Assembly: GCA_032622095.1 (NCBI GenBank)
Contig: CP136069.1
Location: 201,422,690-201,486,689 of the forward strand
Direction: 5' to 3'
Source of the DNA: Siphonodentalium dalli
Lineage: Eukaryota; Mollusca; Scaphopoda; Gadilida; Siphonodentaliidae
Length of the DNA: 64,000 bases
Shown here: positions 44,285 to 56,769 of the stretch, one piece after another
Numbering within the stretch: position 1 is the first letter of the stretch
Layout: every line of letters begins with the position of its first letter
Program-made: the position numbers and the translations under genes
Notes under the pieces: generated by a model
The model's database searches: none
Told to the model about the DNA's origin: nothing
The model's input: the letters and a program-made list of their open reading frames with translations, nothing else

Positions 44285-46240
44285 TCAACATAATGAACAT
44301 GGCTACATATGTCAGTGGTCTGCCACCATAAACGAGATGTGCCATGAACTATACACATAATGAACATGGATACATAGGTCAGGGGTATGTCAGCATAAAC
44401 GAGATGTGCCATTAACTATAAACATAAAGAACATGGCTACATAGGTCAGGGGTCTGCCACCATAAACGAGATGTACCATGAACTATAAACATAATGAACA
44501 TGGCTACATAGGTCAGGGGTCTGCCACCATAAACGAGATGTGCCATGAACTATAAACATCATGAACATGGCTACATAGGTCAGGGGTCTGCCACCATAAA
44601 CGAGATATGCCATGAACTATAAACATAATGAACATGGTTACATAGGTCATGGATCTGTCACCATAAACGAGATATGCCATGAACTATAAACATAATGAAC
44701 ATGGCTACATAGGTCAGGGGTCTGCCACCATAAACGAGATATGCCATGAACTATAAACATAATGAACATGGCTACATAGGTCAGGGGTCTGCCACCATAA
44801 ACGAGATGTGCCATGAACTATAAACATAATGAACATGGCTACATAGGTCAGGAGTCTGTCACCATAAACGAGATGTGCCATGAACTATAAACATAATGAA
44901 CATGGCTACATAGGTCAGGGGTCTGTCACCATAAACGAGATATGCCATGAACTATAAACACAATGAACATGGCTACATAGGTCAGGGGTCTGCCACCATA
45001 AACGAGATATGCCATGAACTATAAACATAATGAACATGGCTACATAGGTCATGGGTCTGTCACCATAAACGAGATGTGCAATGAACTATAAACATAATGA
45101 ACATGGCTACATAGGTCAGGGGTCTGCCACCATCAACGATATTTGCCATGAACTATAAACATAATGAACATGGCTACACAGGGCAGGGGTCTGCCACATC
45201 AACGATATATGCCATGAACTATAAACATAATGAACATGACTACACTGGTCAGGGGTCTGCCACCATAAACGAGATGTGCCATGAACTATAAACATAATGA
45301 ACATGGCTACATAGGTCAGGGGTCTGCCACACCATCAACGAGATATGCCATGAACTATAAACATAACGAACATGGCTACATAGGTCAGGGGTCTGCGACT
45401 ATAAACGAGGTGTGCCATGAACTATAAACACAATGAACATGGCTACATAGGTCAGGGGTCTGCCACCATCAACGTGGTATGCCATGAACTATACAAATAA
45501 TGAACATGGCTACATAGGTCAGGGGTCTGCCACCATCAACGAGATGTGCCATGAACTATAAACATAATGACCATGACTACATAGGTCATGGGTCTGCCAC
45601 TATAAACGAGATGTGCCATGAACTATAAACATAATGACCATGACTACACATGTCAGGGGTCTGCCACCATAAACGAGATGTGCCATGAACTATAAACATA
45701 ATGTCCATGACTACAAAGGTCAGGGGTCTGCCACCATAAACGAGATGTGCCATGAACTATAAACATAATGACCATGGCTACATAGGGCATGGGTCTGCCA
45801 CCATAAACGAGATGTGCAATGAACTATAAACATAATGACCATGGTTACATAGGTCATGGGTCTGCCACTATAAACGAGATGTGCCATGAACTATAAACAT
45901 AATGACCATCACTACACAGCTCATGGGTCTGCCACCATAAACGAGATGTGCCATGAACTATAAACACATTCGGATGACAAATATGTTATGTATCATGTCA
46001 GATAAAATGTGTTTATGGTCATGAACTATAAACATAATGACCATGACTACACAGGTCAGGGGTCTGCCACTATAAACGAGATGTGCCATGAACTATAAAC
46101 ACAATGAACATGACTACACAGGTCAGGGGTCTGCCACTATAAACGAGATGTGCCACGAACTATAAACGTAATGAACATGGCTACATAGGTCATTGGTCTG
46201 CTACTATAAACGAGATGTGCCATGAACTATAAACACATTC
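44285..46240. repeat. 67-bp satellite, ~29 copies
   Basis: The unit cataatgaacatggctacat / aggtcaggggtctgccacca / taaacgagatgtgccatgaa / ctataaa repeats with 67-bp period and scattered substitutions. From about 45560 rightward, units prefer catgactaca and gaccatgactac. A 56-bp flank piece (cacattcggatgacaaatat to gtgtttatggt) appears both inside (45965-46020) and at the right edge (46234-46290). Confidence 0.97.
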
Positions 46241-46290
46241 CGATGACAAATATGTTATGTATCAAGTCAGATAAAATGTGTCTATGGTCG

Positions 46291-47171
46291 GTGAGAGGTG
46301 GTCAATATTTCCAAAATATTGCAACACAAATATTTTTCATAAAAAATATGTGGCTGGCCACGTGTGTCCATGTAATATGAAAATGCCAAATAATAGCAGC
46401 ATTGTTATTACCGGACGCTGCAGCCCTGATGTCATAATAATTAAGTGCACTGACAGTGACATTTGTAAACAGTACTGCATCTTAAAATGAATCGGCTAGA
46501 GTGGTGTATGTGTTTACATATCAGCCGGAATACATGCATTCTGGTACATGTATTATCATTTACCTTCTACAAATTAGTAATGGGTACTTATCAATAATTC
46601 ATTGACTTTAAAGCACGTATATGTTGCGTGTTTTCAAAGCAGGACACTACCTCAAATGACATAGGTATATTTAATATGCGAGTTATCATTAAATGTGAGG
46701 GTTAATTTAGTTGTCTGCATTTTCTGCATACTTGAAACAGTTATATTCATATTTGTGACATGTATATATATCTGTATTTAAATCTGTTCGTTGCACATTG
46801 CACAGGTAATTCCAGCTATAACAGCCAGTATTTGAGTTTGTTATTATGTACGTAAAATTAAGTATAATTTTCAAAACCAATAAATACAGGTGAAGATTGT
46901 GCCGAGAAGAACCTAGATTAGAAAAATGAAGAAGGCCAAGTGAAAAGTATTTAGGTTATTGCATCGAATAGCATGTGTCTATGAAATGCATGGGGGGGGT
47001 AATTCTTTTCTAAAGCGATCACCCAATCGATAGAAACAAATGTTCAGGTGGGATGTCATCATAAACAAGAATACACAATATGAACACGATCAGATATGGA
47101 CAGCCAGGTAGGCAGACGGCCTTACATACATATACACAGACGAAGGACGGCTGGTTTGTCCGGACGTCGGC
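46291..47171. other. No gene recognised
   Basis: A 70-codon plus frame (46278-46490) ends in a Cys-rich stretch (CSPDVIIIKCTDSDICKQYC). It starts within the satellite edge and has no splice support, so I do not call it. Confidence 0.4.
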
Positions 47172-47586
47172 ATTAAAGGCACGGATGGCCTTTGCGATGG
47201 TTATGCTGTTAAGATAGTCACAGCCGTTAAAACTGCAATATACAGAAATAATACTAAAATATAGACAGATGTTATTCGTATACCGATCATATATATATCG
47301 TGTGAATAGTATAGTATTGTCATTGTATACGCTTTGTTTGGTAAAAAAAAGCCATGTGCATGTTGTAACATTTTTGTTTTTGCTTGTTTACACAACAAAG
47401 TGTTTGGCTTGTTTACATAACAAAGCGTTCGAACTTGACAATACAATACTATTTACGCGATATTTGTGAATGGTATAAGAACAAAATTTGTCTATATTTT
47501 AACATTCTTTCTATTTATGGCGGTTTTAACGGATGTGACTATTTTAACAGCAATACACACCGTGAAGGCCACCCTTGCCTTTAAGT
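47172..47586. mobile_element. Foldback MITE, ~150 bp arms
   Basis: The left end ttaaaggcacggatggcct and right end aaggccacccttgcctttaa are inverted. The arms continue through gctgttaagatagtcacagc / gctgttaaaatagtcacatc (inverse), atagacagatgttattcgtatacc and acaatactatttacgcgata. Single-arm relatives lie at 38527-38790 and 63820-63990. Confidence 0.8.
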
Positions 47587-47589
47587 GTA

Positions 47590-48139
47590 CAATGACGGGT
47601 AACAAACATGACATAGGACCATCGTGTGGGGAAATATCTTAAGCTAATACGAAACACTCTTTATTGATAATTATTAGTGCCGCTAAGTCATTTGATAACA
47701 ACGACACCCTTCTCGTGACATTCCCTATCTTACTTGTGGATATTCCCCTCATATATGCTCTGATCTGATAATAAAAGCTCTGTATTAATCAAGCAATTTA
47801 TCAGTTCCCCTTTTCATGTAAGTCATCTCATGTAGAATCACCTGACCCATAACATTTCCCTGACCATTTGACCAATGTCTACCAATTTTCTTACATATAT
47901 TTCAAGCTGATACGGAACACTTTTATTTCATGTATGCCCCTTTAAGTCGTTTGAGGTCAAAAATGACGGGTGACAAACATGACATGCATGCAAATACCGT
48001 CACCGCTGCACCGCTGCACCGCTACACCGCTACACCGCTACATCGCTACACCGCTGATAGGTTACATGTAACAGGCGGACTATGTAAATACATATACATT
48101 TGTTGGCACGAACAAAAACAACGACAACTAACTAAGTGT
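47590..48139. other. No gene recognised; short CACCGCTA repeat
   Basis: An 8-9 bp repeat caccgctacaccgctac at 48000-48055; otherwise AT-rich without coding. Confidence 0.5.
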
Positions 48140-49640
48140 TATCATTTTGGCGCCCATCCCCTATGATCCCATCCCTGACATGGAAGGCGAAACTTAAGTA
48201 TCTCTACACCACACTATTACATTCACTATATAAAAATAATATACATACAAAATGTGTTCTGCAATATTTGCGCCACTTCCCCTGATCCCATCAGTGACAC
48301 GGACGTCGCCAGTTAGATATATTTGGAAACCACACCATTATGTTCCCTACATGTATATAACAGGAATCAACAACAAACAGTTTTGTTTTAATTTGTTGCG
48401 CCCCTCCCCTCCCCTGATCTCATTCTGGGGATGGACGTTGTCAGTTTGGTATCTTTAAACCATACGTTTGGTATCGTTAAACCACACTATTAGATTCCAT
48501 ACATCATGTATCTGACTTAATGTATGTTGGATATTTAGCGTTGACAAAAACAGTCTTGATAATTTGTTGAGCCCCTCTCCACGATCCAATCTGTGATATG
48601 GACGTCTCCAGTTAGGTATATGTAGATAACACCAGTAGTTTCCCTATATCACGTAGATGACTATACATAAGATTGGTGGAAATATAGGAAACAAAAATCG
48701 ACAATAAACACATTTATCATTTTTGCGCCCCTTCCCTGTTCCCACCCCTGACATGGAAGTCGCCACTTAGGTTTCCTTTAAACACACCACTAGATGCTAT
48801 ATAAGTAAATAAACATTCTTAGTCGAAAACTTTCGGCCACCTGACCTTCCTGAAACAGGCTCCTGAAACAGAAGCATTTATTTATCCTGCGACCCAATAT
48901 GTGCAACCCAGTTTTGATCTTTGACAGAGCCGCATTATTATATTTCCTATATCAAGGCGATGACTATATAACCCATAACTTATTCAAGATCACTGAAGCA
49001 AGCGCATCTGAAGCGATGAACACCCGTGCTGGGTTCGTGACTCCGTGACTCTGTTAGATGTATATATATATATAAGTTTGGTGATATAGACGACAAAACA
49101 ATGTGTTATTATCTGTAGCGCCCCTCACCCGATCCCATTCGTGACATGGGCGGTGAAACTATGTGTTATTATTTGTAGCGCCCCTCACCCGATATCATTC
49201 GTGACATGGGTGGTGAAACTTTTAAGTAGCTTTAACCCGCACCATTATATTCCATATATCATGGAGATGACTATATATAAGTTGGGTGGATATCGACGAC
49301 AAAAATGTCTGCATCAGTATTACCCCCCTTATCTCATCACTGAAACTTTGGTATATTTAAACCACATCATTACATCCATTATATAATTGCAATGACTATC
49401 ATTATAAAAATCGACGGCAAAAAGTATGTGACAATTGTAGCCACACCCACCCGAAACACCCATCCCTGACACGGGAGAGGCGATACTGATGTATCTTTAT
49501 ACAACACCACAAGATTCCCCATACCATAGACATGACTATAATAAGTTTTGTGGAAATCGGCGACATTTCCATCGGAATTGGTGCCCCCCCCCCCCCCCGT
49601 TCCACCCCTGATCAAGACAGCGTCACTTTAGCAACTTAGA
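48140..49640. repeat. Diverged tandem repeat, unit roughly 150-190 bp
   Basis: About nine units share gcgcccctcccctgatccca, tgacatggacgtcgccagtt, aggtat.tttaaaccacacc and attcc.tatatcatg.agatgac. Order is kept while length varies. A poly-C run ends the last unit (49584-49599). No coding. Confidence 0.8.
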
Positions 49641-49769
49641 AACTTCACCACTATATTCCTCGTAAACGTTACCCATGTCAGATCCCGTTGGTGCAATCTA
49701 GATGACCATTCGTCAATGTCTGCAGCTGGCAGAACGACAGACATCAGGGGCGTGGCGATAGGGGGTTTT

Positions 49770-50060
49770 GGGTGTCCCCCAACTGTTGTCAACTGTCTCA
49801 ATAGTTGGACATTTCATACCGGACACAACAGTAGTTGGACATTTCACTCCAAAAATAGATTGAAAGCTTAGTTACATGTAGTTTGATTTTCCAACGAATT
49901 ATTAGTAGGTAATTTATTGTTTTATAGCAACAGTGGTATATTTTCCTGCATTTTGTCAAACTATTGGACTGAAATGACCATCAGTTGGAAATTTTCCAAC
50001 CTTATAGGGGGCGTGTCAGGTCGGAAATTTCCAACAGTTTGAGAGCTTGGTGACATTCTA
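49770..50060. repeat. GGAAATTTCCAAC palindromic repeat family
   Basis: tggaaattttccaacc, tagggggcgtgtcaggtcgg and aaatttccaacagtttg form an inverted pair around a GC box. Relatives are at 52785-52855 (same strand) and 54185-54275 (opposite strand). Confidence 0.7.
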
Positions 50061-51180
50061 GATGCTAGGATTTGAGGGACCCTGATCCCGCCTCGGTAAC
50101 CAGTAAAACACTGTTACTAGGCTGAGGATTTCTGACTGCTTCCTGGTGGCCATGAAGTAAAAAACTGCTAATTAATTAAATAAAAACGACGCCTGAATTT
50201 GCGTGGATTTAGACTTCTAGATGCTAGGATTTTGTAGTTTTCAGGTTCGGATTTCAAAATGTTCTCCTATTGTGGCCAAGGGGTCCTGGTCCCTTTCCGG
50301 TGGTAACTTCTACTGGTAGATGCAAGGATTTTGCAGTTTTCAGGGTCAGATTTCAAATTGTTCTCCCACTGGTCCGAACCATGGTCGGCCCAGTGGGTCC
50401 TCTTTCCACTTTGGTTGTCAGAGAAAGACTAATATTCATTAAACTAAACTCAAATCAAGGCTGTGAGATGCAAGTTCGGAAATTTCAAGCCATGACTTGG
50501 ACTTGGAAGTTTAGCCTGGTCCAAGATCCAAGGTTGGGGTGCAGTATGAAATTACAAGGTGAACACCCACAACGAAGACCATCTAGCCACGTCCCTGACA
50601 AACATGCAGATATTCGCAAAATACATCGGATTTATCTATGTAAAATATAATATATTTAAAACATTTTATAATAAGTGAATGAAAGGGATTGTGGCATAAT
50701 CGAGAGAACAATATGCGCGGGGATCGGGAAGTGTTGGGCGGAGAGGGGGTAAACTTACCTTATTTTGTTTCTCTGAATAATGTACAATCAAAGTTATTAT
50801 GAATTATCAGTTAAATGATTATATATGAGTTGTAAGTTGTAACATATAAACATTACTTTGTTTCTATATAATACATAAAACACCAGTTTGGAAACACTAA
50901 AAGTCCCCTGTCATGATTAGCGGGATGTGCTCAAACCCCTTCAATGTCACATGTTGTTTGAGAAAGAGGCGACTCGTCAGCTAATTGCAATGGCACAAAA
51001 TAAAAACAAATAAAGTAATTATTCTGTTTTCTATTTTCGCATTGTTGTGTGAGGTTCCCCTGGTATATATATGTGACATCCCATAAGATTTCCACATAAT
51101 GATGACACCAATAAAATTAATGGTGGGAAAACTTCTGTGTTTCCTAACTGGTCTTTTATTTATTGTGAACATGATTTATC
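50060..51180. other. No gene recognised; short direct duplications
   Basis: A ~90 bp direct duplication (50217-50300 and 50318-50400: gatttt..gtagttttcagg..cagatttcaaa.tgttctcc). At 50754-50800 a decayed copy of the exon end described at 51284 is seen (aacttaccttattttgtttctctgaata). Confidence 0.5.
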
Positions 51181-51283
51181 GATTTAAAGGTAATCTTTAC
51201 ATGCTACACCTAATACATTTTGTAATATAGACTGTAGTATACCCGAGAGACAAATAGGAGTGGGGTGTAAATAGTAAACTTAC

Positions 51284-51430
51284 CTTGTTTGGTTTCTCTG
51301 AATAATTTATATGCACGTCCCGAACAATTGGAAATATTCGCGGTTGTGATACGCCACTTGTTAGTCGCTCTATTAGACCAGTCATCCGATCCACATAACG
51401 TAGATACGCCCCTAGAATTGTTTTCGAAAT
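51284..51430 (-). CDS. Candidate isolated phase-1 exon, Cys-containing extracellular-like segment
   Basis: 147 bp between acceptor ggtgtatatatcag and donor CAAG|GTAAGTTTAC, phase 1 in and out, fully open. It encodes FENNSRGVSTLCGSDDWSNR, then ATNKWRITTANISNCSGRAY, then KLFRETKQ. Two cysteines, one N-glycosylation sequon (NNS; NIS overlaps NCS), and a hydrophilic composition like an extracellular domain. I do not recognise the family. A decayed copy of its 3' end and donor lies at 50754-50800, as in exon duplication. No neighbouring exon was identified, so strand and reality rest on splice consensus and composition. Confidence 0.45.
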
Positions 51431-51732
51431 CTGATATATACACCACGAGTTATTGGAGAAATATATTATCGTATTTGTTCAGACATCGGATCCAGCGAAT
51501 GTAGATAGCCGTTTTACGCAGCAAGCACAGAGTCTGGGGATATCGTGACCTGCACCGATTCGTACCGTGTGGCTCTACGAGAAGTACCATAAAAACATCA
51601 TCATGCATGGGTCACTAATATTCCCATGAATTGGCGCCTTCATAGTTTGTATACAATGAACGTTTATTCAAAACACTCAAAATGCATGTATATAGCGAAA
51701 TCTATTTATATATAATATAAGATATATTCGGT

Positions 51733-51962
51733 TAACCTTAAAGTGATATGAAACAATCCGATACGGTGATCATATAGAAATGGAGAATAATCTTAAAGTG
51801 ATGTGAAACAATCCGGTACGGTGATCATATATAAATGCAGAATAATCTTAAAGTGATGTGAAACATTCCGGTACGGTGATCATATAGAAATGGAGATTAA
51901 TCTTAAAGTGATGCGAAACACTCCGGTGGGGTGATCAAATATATACAAATGGAGAATAATTT
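51733..51962. repeat. ~57-60 bp tandem repeat, 4 copies; single copy at 58285-58440
   Basis: The unit cttaaagtgatgtgaaacaa / tccggtacggtgatcatata / gaaatggagaataat. The single copy near 58288 (aaagtgatgggaaacactccgg) continues with the same right-hand sequence (acgcaccgcc, aatgcaatgactctcg) as 52000-52055, so one dispersed element was locally amplified here. Confidence 0.85.
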
Positions 51963-52059
51963 TGATCAAAGTAGTTATTTTGAGAAATATTATATCCAAA
52001 TTGAAAATACGCATCGCCAAACTTATATAATATTTAAATGCAGAGACTCTTGATTCATA

Positions 52060-52660
52060 GCCCATAACCTGGCAGGGACAATGGGGTTTGGGGTGTCCAA
52101 CCCCATTATAACCAGGCAGAGACAATGGTGTTTGGGGTGTCTAACCCCATCATAACCGAACAGTCACAGTGGTGGTTGGGGTGTCTAACCCCACCATAAC
52201 TGGGATGGGACGATGAGGGTCTCGATTATATAACCCCATTATACCCGGGCAGGGACAGTGTAGTTTGGGGTATATAACCCCATTATACCCGGGCAGGGAC
52301 AGTGTAGTTTGGGGTGTCTAACCTCATTATACCCGGGCCGGGACAGTGTATTTTGGGGTGTCTAACCCCATTATACCCGGATATGGACAGTGTAGTTTGG
52401 GGCGTCTAACCACATTATATCCGGATATGGACAGTGTAGTTTGGTGTGTCTAACTTCATTATACCCGGGCAGGGACAGTGTAGTTTGGGGTGTCTAACCC
52501 CATTATACCCGGATATGGACAGTGTAGTTTGGGGTGTCTAACTATACATGATAAACGGACAGGGACAGTTGGGTTTGGAGAGTCTAACCGGGCAGGGAGA
52601 GTGGGGTTTGGGATGACTAACCGGGCAGCGATAGTTGGGTTGGGGTGCATAACCCCATCC
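52060..52660. repeat. ~44-bp tandem repeat, ~13 copies
   Basis: The unit aaccccattatacccgggca / gggacagtgtagtttggggt / gtct with substitutions. Minus- and plus-strand frames across it are by-products. Confidence 0.92.
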
Positions 52661-52859
52661 CCAACTTTCATCAACATTTTCAACACTTCAAGTTTCAGAC
52701 CGAACCGTAGGTTGAATTTTTTCCGATAGTTTAACATTCCAACAATTCAGTATTAATATTTAGTGTGAAACTTGTTGTTTTTATAAATGGCAATCAGTTT
52801 GAAATATCCAAGCATAGGGGGTGTTAGGTTGGACATTTCCAACAGTTGAAAACTTTGAG

Positions 52860-54330
52860 GTACAACATTTGAGGGTCAAACGGATACCCACAAACCACGC
52901 CCATGTAATTACTGAATATTGACACTTTCACCACGTTCACCGTGTGATGTGCGATATTACTGCTGCTCTACTGTGATGTTGGTGGGTCCTGTATAAGTGA
53001 TAATAAGCTGCTGGTTTGGCTAACCCCAGCGATATGAGCGTGGATATAACCATCTTGATAATGCGATTTAAAACAATTAATATAACCCGTATTAAAGTAC
53101 TTTACAATATATATATGGTTTTGAATGTTTGATTCACATAATCATCCCCCGTGTACGTGGTATCACCAAAGCCGAGAAAATGGGAAAGTCATTTTCACGC
53201 ATATGATATGGGGATATGTTGGTTTTTCATCGTAAAACAGACAACGAACAACGTATGTGTATGTCCACATGAAGCAGGAGTATTTATCCACCCGCTATCA
53301 ATCAGTTTTCCCAGATCAAACAATTTAATATTTTTTTGCGAATTTTTTCAATAGTGTTTTTGATTTTGCTCACTCAAATTTTCGAGAACATCCAGCCACT
53401 AGTATAGTTTCTGGACTTCCACGCTGCCAAAACAAATGCCGGTATATAGTTGAATATGTCAATGAAGAATAGGATTGAACAGAATTTAAAAAATCAGTGT
53501 CGTTCTCCATAGCCGCGCGATATGGAGTGACCACTGTCGGCACAGAAAGATGTTAACGCCGCAATGCATAGCCTTTCCAAGATATGTTCATGCCGATTAA
53601 CCGGACTCAGCGAATATGACAACTTTATTTATCGTAACGGTATCAGTTTGCCCTACCAGCATCATATCAATTCAGCAGGACACCGACACCATAGCAGACT
53701 AGCGCGACCACTTGTCCAGGAGTAGTTTATTATTTATAAATGTGTGATCAATCTCGCTGGTGAAGTTATTATTTATGAATGTCTGATCACTCTCGCTGGT
53801 AAAGTTACGCTGGTGTAGCTATACTTGATGCAGACATCTATAACTATAATATGTTTATCACATCAACGTGCATAACTTTACCACAATTTCCCCCGACATG
53901 ACTAATTTTATCACGATTTTGGGAACTTGGGTAATATCCACACACAAAAACGGTGAGAATAACCTATTTAAGGTTAGTATTTGGGGCCTCTTCACCATCT
54001 ACTGAGATTCCTGTTGCGTATTTGCAGACAATCTAAAACACATGTATGTTTCTGTGAATATGTAGTGCATCGGTGAAAAAGAAGTACTCTTTTCTACACA
54101 AATCAAGATTAAACTTTACTCTTCAATAGTAGAAGACCAAAATACCCAAGTCCAATAAATTTCGTCTGTATCCCCTGGTAGAGTCGGAATTTTCCAACTG
54201 GTCCCTCAAGCTTCCCAACTGTTGGACAATTTCAACATAACACCCCTAATAGTTGGAAGTTTCCAACTGATAGCCATAGCAGTCAATAATGTTCACTTTA
54301 AATATCCATTTGTGGTTGACATTGGATTGT
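52860..54330. other. No gene recognised
   Basis: AT-rich. A ~55 bp direct duplication (53727-53760 and 53766-53800, tatttataaatgtgtgatcaatctcgctggt). The inverted GGAAATTTCCAAC relative is at 54185-54275. Confidence 0.45.
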
Positions 54331-54339
54331 AGCTATTTA

Positions 54340-55965
54340 ATGTCAGAGCAGACGGACAGTCATGACTCGAAGCGTTTTGTCGCAGCAATATACTGTTGCA
54401 CTATTTGGAGAAACCTTATATTCTCCGTTATTGAAATGTACATGTACCATATCCCGAACAAAAACTGAACAATTTCGGTTATAATGAATCGTTCGCGGTT
54501 TAACTTGTCGCAAGTTCCAATCGTTGATTTGGTATAAAGGGCACATAGCACGGAAATGGTATGCATCTTCCAAAGGGTTCCACAACTGCAAACAGGACTG
54601 TCGGCTATGTATAGTGTTGATACATATCAGCGCGAAGTTCACTGAACCCCGTTTCGAATTCGGGAATGTGTCATATTATATCGTCTGAGAACTGAATAGA
54701 AGTGGGGGCTCACGGTGTTTGGGGGTTGGTATATGAGTCGTACATTGAATTTAAAGTCAGAGAAAGGCACCACGTCGGTTATTTCAGTTGGGATTTTGTT
54801 CCAATCAGCTATCGCCGAGGGCAGAAAGGACTTTTTGTAGTGCTCATTGTGGCATCGATAAGAACAAAATTTTCCCGGGCGTCTGAAATTATAACCTGGT
54901 ATCTGGATAGTTCTGGGTGGGAGGACGGCAAATAACTAGTTGGGCGATTCATTGTTTAATTTTGTAAATCACTTCAAACTTGTGAAATTGGCGCCGCGTC
55001 AAAAGAAAGCCAACCTACCTCCTGTAGGCCAACAATATTAGAAACAGAGTGTGTCAGTCAAGAGACTATACGGTCAGCACCATTCTGTACGGAGGCGGTC
55101 GAGCTTGTCTTTTATGTAGACGCGCAGTCCCATACAGTATCAGCATACTCGAGTATTTCATGGTAATATATAAGTTTTGCATATCTGTTCAAGCGTTTTT
55201 CTATTGAGTTGATATTTGAAACGCATCAAATGAGCCAGACGACAGTGTACTTTATATATGAAGGTCCCATTGGATTGTGTTTTAATTCAAGAGCAAGGCG
55301 TTTATGTGATTCAACAAAGCAGACAGGGTCGTTTATAAATTTCAGGTTTGGTATTTCTGGAGAGGGTGTGGTCATCGAGAAAGACATACCTATGGTTTTG
55401 GATGGGTTAAAACGCACGAGCCAGTTTTTTTACCAGGTCGTTATTTTCGTCAAATCGTTTATCATAATTTTAGAAAGTTCATCCAGATCTCAATGTCTGC
55501 TCAAAATACAAGTATCATCTGCGTACATTCTCGTGATGGAGTCAATATTATCTGCTAAATCGTTTATATAAAGGAGGGATAAAAACGGCCCAGAATAGAT
55601 CCCTGAGGGTCTCCTGCGGTATTATTTATCAGGACTCTTTGTTTTCGGTTTAGTAAATAGTCTTCGATTCAATGTAAAGTTTGGCCCTCCAAACCATAGC
55701 GTTGAAGTTTGTAAATCAGACTCCTGTGTCATACTTTTTCAACAGTTCTGGATATGTCACAAAATATGCCGAATGTGAAGAGGCCTTTGTCGACAGATTG
55801 ATAGATTTTGTGGTGTATGTCTATTAATTGGTATGTGGTATTGTGCCCAGAGAGAAATCCGGATTGGTGGAAGTACAACAGTTTATTTTCTAAGAAGAAA
55901 TCACTTATCTGTTTCAAGACAACCTTCTGAAAGACATTTCTGATATATACATGGGAACCCATGGG
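54340..55965 (-). pseudogene. Second, heavily decayed Jockey/CR1-like LINE
   Basis: Minus-strand pieces in order: HQSGFLSGHNTTYQLIDIHH (55729-55962, reverse-transcriptase block), the YADD region (RMYADDTCILS, about 55500-55530), RFNPSKTIGMSFS (55417 down), and a C-terminal YHFRAMCPLYQ (near 54540). Multiple frameshifts and stops. Same family as the 40082-43068 element but much older. It lacks the 5' third. Confidence 0.85.
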
Positions 55966-56084
55966 TAGATCTTATTATACACCACATTCACCACCCATCC
56001 GTGGTCGTGAAGAAAACAGCGAACAGTCGAATCATTCTTGTCCAAATTTCAGGAAAGTTGTGTATCTGTCATTGTAAAATAAGA

Positions 56085-56365
56085 TAGTCTTGTGATGTTA
56101 AGGTTCCTGCACAAGGGAGTGTCTATTCGTATAATCCCCGTCGTGTGATGTTTATGGTCTTGTACTAGGGAACGTATGTGTATATTATAATCCATCTCCG
56201 TCCAGTGATGTTAAGGTTCCTGCAGTTGGGAGTGTCTATTCGTATAATATAATCAATTTCCGTCTTGTGATGTTTATGGTTTTGCATTAACTAGGGAATG
56301 TATGTGCATATTATAATCCATCTCCGCCTTGTGATGTTAAGGTTCCGTCATGATGGAGTGTGTGT
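56085..56365. repeat. ~115-bp tandem repeat, ~2.5 copies
   Basis: ttgtgatgttaaggttcctg / gggagtgtctattcgtataat / ccgtcttgtgatgtttatgg / ctagggaacgtatgtgtata alternate in order. Confidence 0.8.
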
Positions 56366-56589
56366 CGCTTACGTCACTCTTGATGGCCAAGGGTTTGTGC
56401 CATGCAGTTCCTGGTCACCTGTAATGTACATGTATAGTGGGTTGAGGTACCATTGAATACAATATACGCGTAGAGTGGGTTGAGCTAGGTTATATATATT
56501 GTATTACCGACAAGTGACGTCATACAAGTCAACAAGTAATTCTGGCCAACTGCTGTAATCATCAGTTGAATGCCAATTAAGCATCGATG

Positions 56590-56760
56590 GGCGATGAGCT
56601 ATCTACTTTGGGCGATGATCTATATACTTTGGGCGATGATTTATATACTATGGGCGAGTATCTATATACTTTGGGCGATGAGCTATATAGTTTGGCGATG
56701 ATTTAAAGAGATTGTACTTTGGGCGATGATCTACATTATATACTTTCGGCAGTAATCTTT
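56590..56760. repeat. ~26-bp tandem repeat, ~6 copies
   Basis: The unit gggcgatgatctatatacttt with small length changes. Confidence 0.9.
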
Positions 56761-56769
56761 CTATACGAC

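Noticed and set aside
44285-46240. Possible CRISPR-like array
   Set aside because: Units are contiguous 67-bp repeats without unique spacers, and the genome is eukaryotic.
46278-46490. Cys-rich 70-codon plus frame
   Set aside because: It begins in the satellite edge, has no signal peptide or splice site, and the Cys pattern matches nothing I know.
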